Source of the DNA: Tardiphaga sp.
GTDB taxonomy: Bacteria; Pseudomonadota; Alphaproteobacteria; Rhizobiales; Xanthobacteraceae
Assembly: GCA_028290325.1 (NCBI GenBank)
Contig: JAQGJY010000005.1
Span: 1 to 6,749 of the forward strand
Direction of reading: 5' to 3'
Length of the DNA: 6,749 nucleotides
Of this stretch, positions 5,693 to 6,749 are shown in pieces. The number at the start of each line of letters is the position of its first letter. Positions within the stretch are counted from its first letter, which is position 1. Made by a program: the position numbers and the translations under genes. The notes under the pieces are model-generated. The model did no database searches, was not told the DNA's origin, and saw nothing but the letters and a program-made list of their open reading frames with translations.

Positions 5693-5736
5693 GTTTTCAC
5701 CCGTTGACCTGTTTAACTCATGAGAGATTGCGATGA
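5659..5736 (+). other. possible leader reading frame overlapping the glnII start
   Basis: An ATG at 5659 opens 25 codons whose TGA (5734-5736) overlaps the glnII ATG as ATGA. AAGG (5649-5652) is 6 nt upstream of the ATG but lies just before the predicted transcription start, so it may not be in the mRNA. The later codons include TTA, AGA and CGA, unlike the neighbouring genes. It may be chance. Confidence 0.2.
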
Positions 5737-6749
5737 CAAAGTACAAGCTCGAGTATATTTGGCTCGACGGCTACACGCCTACGCCGAACCTGCGCGGTAA
5801 AACGCAGATCAAGGAATTCGATGCGTTCCCGACGCTGGATCAACTGCCGCTGTGGGGCTTCGACGGCTCCTCGACGATGCAGGCCGAAGGCCGCAGCTCG
5901 GATTGCGTCCTGAAGCCGGTCGCGATCTATCCGGACGCGACGCGCGTCAACGGCGCTCTGGTCATGTGCGAAGTCATGATGCCGGACGGGGTCACGCCGC
6001 ATCCGACGAACAAGCGCGCGACCATTCTCGACGACGAAGGCGCTTGGTTCGGCTTCGAGCAGGAATATTTCTTCTATCAGGACGGTCGTCCGCTCGGCTT
6101 CCCCGATGCCGGTTTTCCGGCCCCGCAGGGCCCGTATTACACCGGCGTGGGTTACAGCAATGTCGGCTCGATCGCGCGCCAGATCGTCGAGGAACATCTC
6201 GATCTCTGTCTCGCTGCCGGCATCAATCACGAAGGCATCAATGCCGAAGTGGCGAAGGGCCAATGGGAATTCCAGATCTTCGGCAAGGGTTCCAAAAAAG
6301 CCGCCGATGAAATGTGGATGGCCCGCTATCTCTTGCAGCGCCTGACTGAAAAATACGAAATCGACATCGAGTATCACTGCAAGCCGCTCGGCGACACCGA
6401 CTGGAACGGCTCCGGCATGCACGCCAATTTCTCGACGACCTATCTGCGCGAGGTTGGCGGCAAGGCCTATTTTGAGGCGCTCATGGCGGCCTTCGAGAGA
6501 AACCTCATGGATCACATCGCGGTCTATGGTCCGGACAACGACAAGCGCCTGACCGGCAAGCACGAAACCGCGCCGTGGAACAAGTTCAGCTACGGCGTTG
6601 CCGATCGCGGCGCCTCGATCCGCGTGCCGCATTCCTTCGTGAAGAACGATGCCTATCGGGGCTATCTCGAAGATCGCCGTCCGAACTCGCAGGGCGACCC
6701 CTACGCCATCGCCTCGCAGATTCTGAAAACGATCGCTGAGGTCCCGACC
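5733..6749 (+). CDS. glnII: glutamine synthetase type II (GSII), 3' end cut by the window
   Basis: GSII makes glutamine from glutamate, ammonia and ATP in the cytoplasm. It is the eukaryote-like, heat-labile isoenzyme that rhizobia carry besides GlnA. The window holds 339 codons without a stop. GSII proteins run to about 330-345 residues, so only a few C-terminal residues should be missing. Visible signatures are LEYIWLDGYTP (6-16), WGFDGSSTMQAEG (41-53), the FEQEYFFY metal-ligand block (108-115, Glu109/Glu111), GINAEVAKGQWEFQ (168-181, Glu172/Glu179), DWNGSGMHANFS (223-234, His230), GKHET (275-279), the RGASIRVP arginine block (292-299) and LEDRRPNSQGDPY (312-324). The GlnA-type adenylylation segment (NLYDLPPEE) is absent, so control is expected at transcription and translation. 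The ATG at 5733 has GAGA at 5722-5725 with 7-nt spacing; this weak ribosome site suits translational control. It sits under a sigma-54 promoter with a candidate NtrC site and is divergent from gstI. Confidence 0.96.
   Translation, partial: MTKYKLEYIWLDGYTPTPNLRGKTQIKEFDAFPTLDQLPLWGFDGSSTMQAEGRSSDCVLKPVAIYPDATRVNGALVMCEVMMPDGVTPHPTNKRATILDDEGAWFGFEQEYFFYQDGRPLGFPDAGFPAPQGPYYTGVGYSNVGSIARQIVEEHLDLCLAAGINHEGINAEVAKGQWEFQIFGKGSKKAADEMWMARYLLQRLTEKYEIDIEYHCKPLGDTDWNGSGMHANFSTTYLREVGGKAYFEALMAAFERNLMDHIAVYGPDNDKRLTGKHETAPWNKFSYGVADRGASIRVPHSFVKNDAYRGYLEDRRPNSQGDPYAIASQILKTIAEVPT

Noticed and set aside
5718..6632. 304-codon minus-strand frame opposite glnII
   Set aside because: Antisense of an unmistakable glutamine synthetase; no family motif.
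1..6749. Mobile elements, CRISPR arrays, tRNA or rRNA genes
   Set aside because: No transposase motif, regular direct repeats, CCA-ended cloverleaf or rRNA segment was seen anywhere in the window.

Overview
The window is high-GC DNA with strong G/C preference at third codon positions. It carries a K+-independent membrane pyrophosphatase and a type II (eukaryote-like) glutamine synthetase preceded by a divergent gstI-type gene. That combination points to an alphaproteobacterium of the Rhizobiales (Hyphomicrobiales). The wording of the GlnII and pyrophosphatase proteins looks closest to the Bradyrhizobium / Rhodopseudomonas / Afipia side of the order; this placement comes from recalled family sequences, not from a search. 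No mobile element, tRNA, rRNA or CRISPR array was seen, and the stretch looks like ordinary chromosome.

Layout. Positions 1-146 are non-coding and hold two small inverted repeats. hppA (147-2267, +) encodes a proton-pumping pyrophosphatase of about 16 membrane segments and is followed by a clear GNRA-loop intrinsic terminator (2287-2318). A 51-residue helical protein of unknown function (2361-2516, +) lies just beyond that terminator and converges on a metallo-beta-lactamase-fold hydrolase of the AHL-lactonase-like group (2530-3345, -). From a 152-bp divergent intergenic region, two tightly coupled genes run the other way: a carboxymuconolactone decarboxylase family protein (3498-3911, +) and a beta-hydroxyacid dehydrogenase of the 3-hydroxyisobutyrate dehydrogenase family (3908-4831, +), overlapping by ATGA. 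Together these three could form a small lactone/hydroxyacid catabolic set, but no substrate can be read from the sequence.

The right-hand part is a nitrogen-control module. A 60-residue GstI/DUF2735 protein (5007-5189, -) with its own terminator (4918-4953) is divergent from glnII (5733 to the window end, +), which lacks only its last few codons. The 543-bp region between them has a near-consensus sigma-54 promoter (5627-5642), three TGC-N11-GCA sites resembling NtrC operators (one in the gstI promoter region, one about 110 bp upstream of the glnII promoter, one between) and a strong hairpin in the predicted glnII leader. In Rhizobium leguminosarum GstI is a translational inhibitor of glnII and NtrC controls both genes. 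The sequence here is consistent with the same circuit: under nitrogen limitation NtrC~P and sigma-54 would switch glnII on and gstI off, and under nitrogen excess GstI would block translation of residual glnII mRNA. An overlooked 25-codon reading frame in the glnII leader ends in an ATGA overlap with the glnII start and deserves a test.
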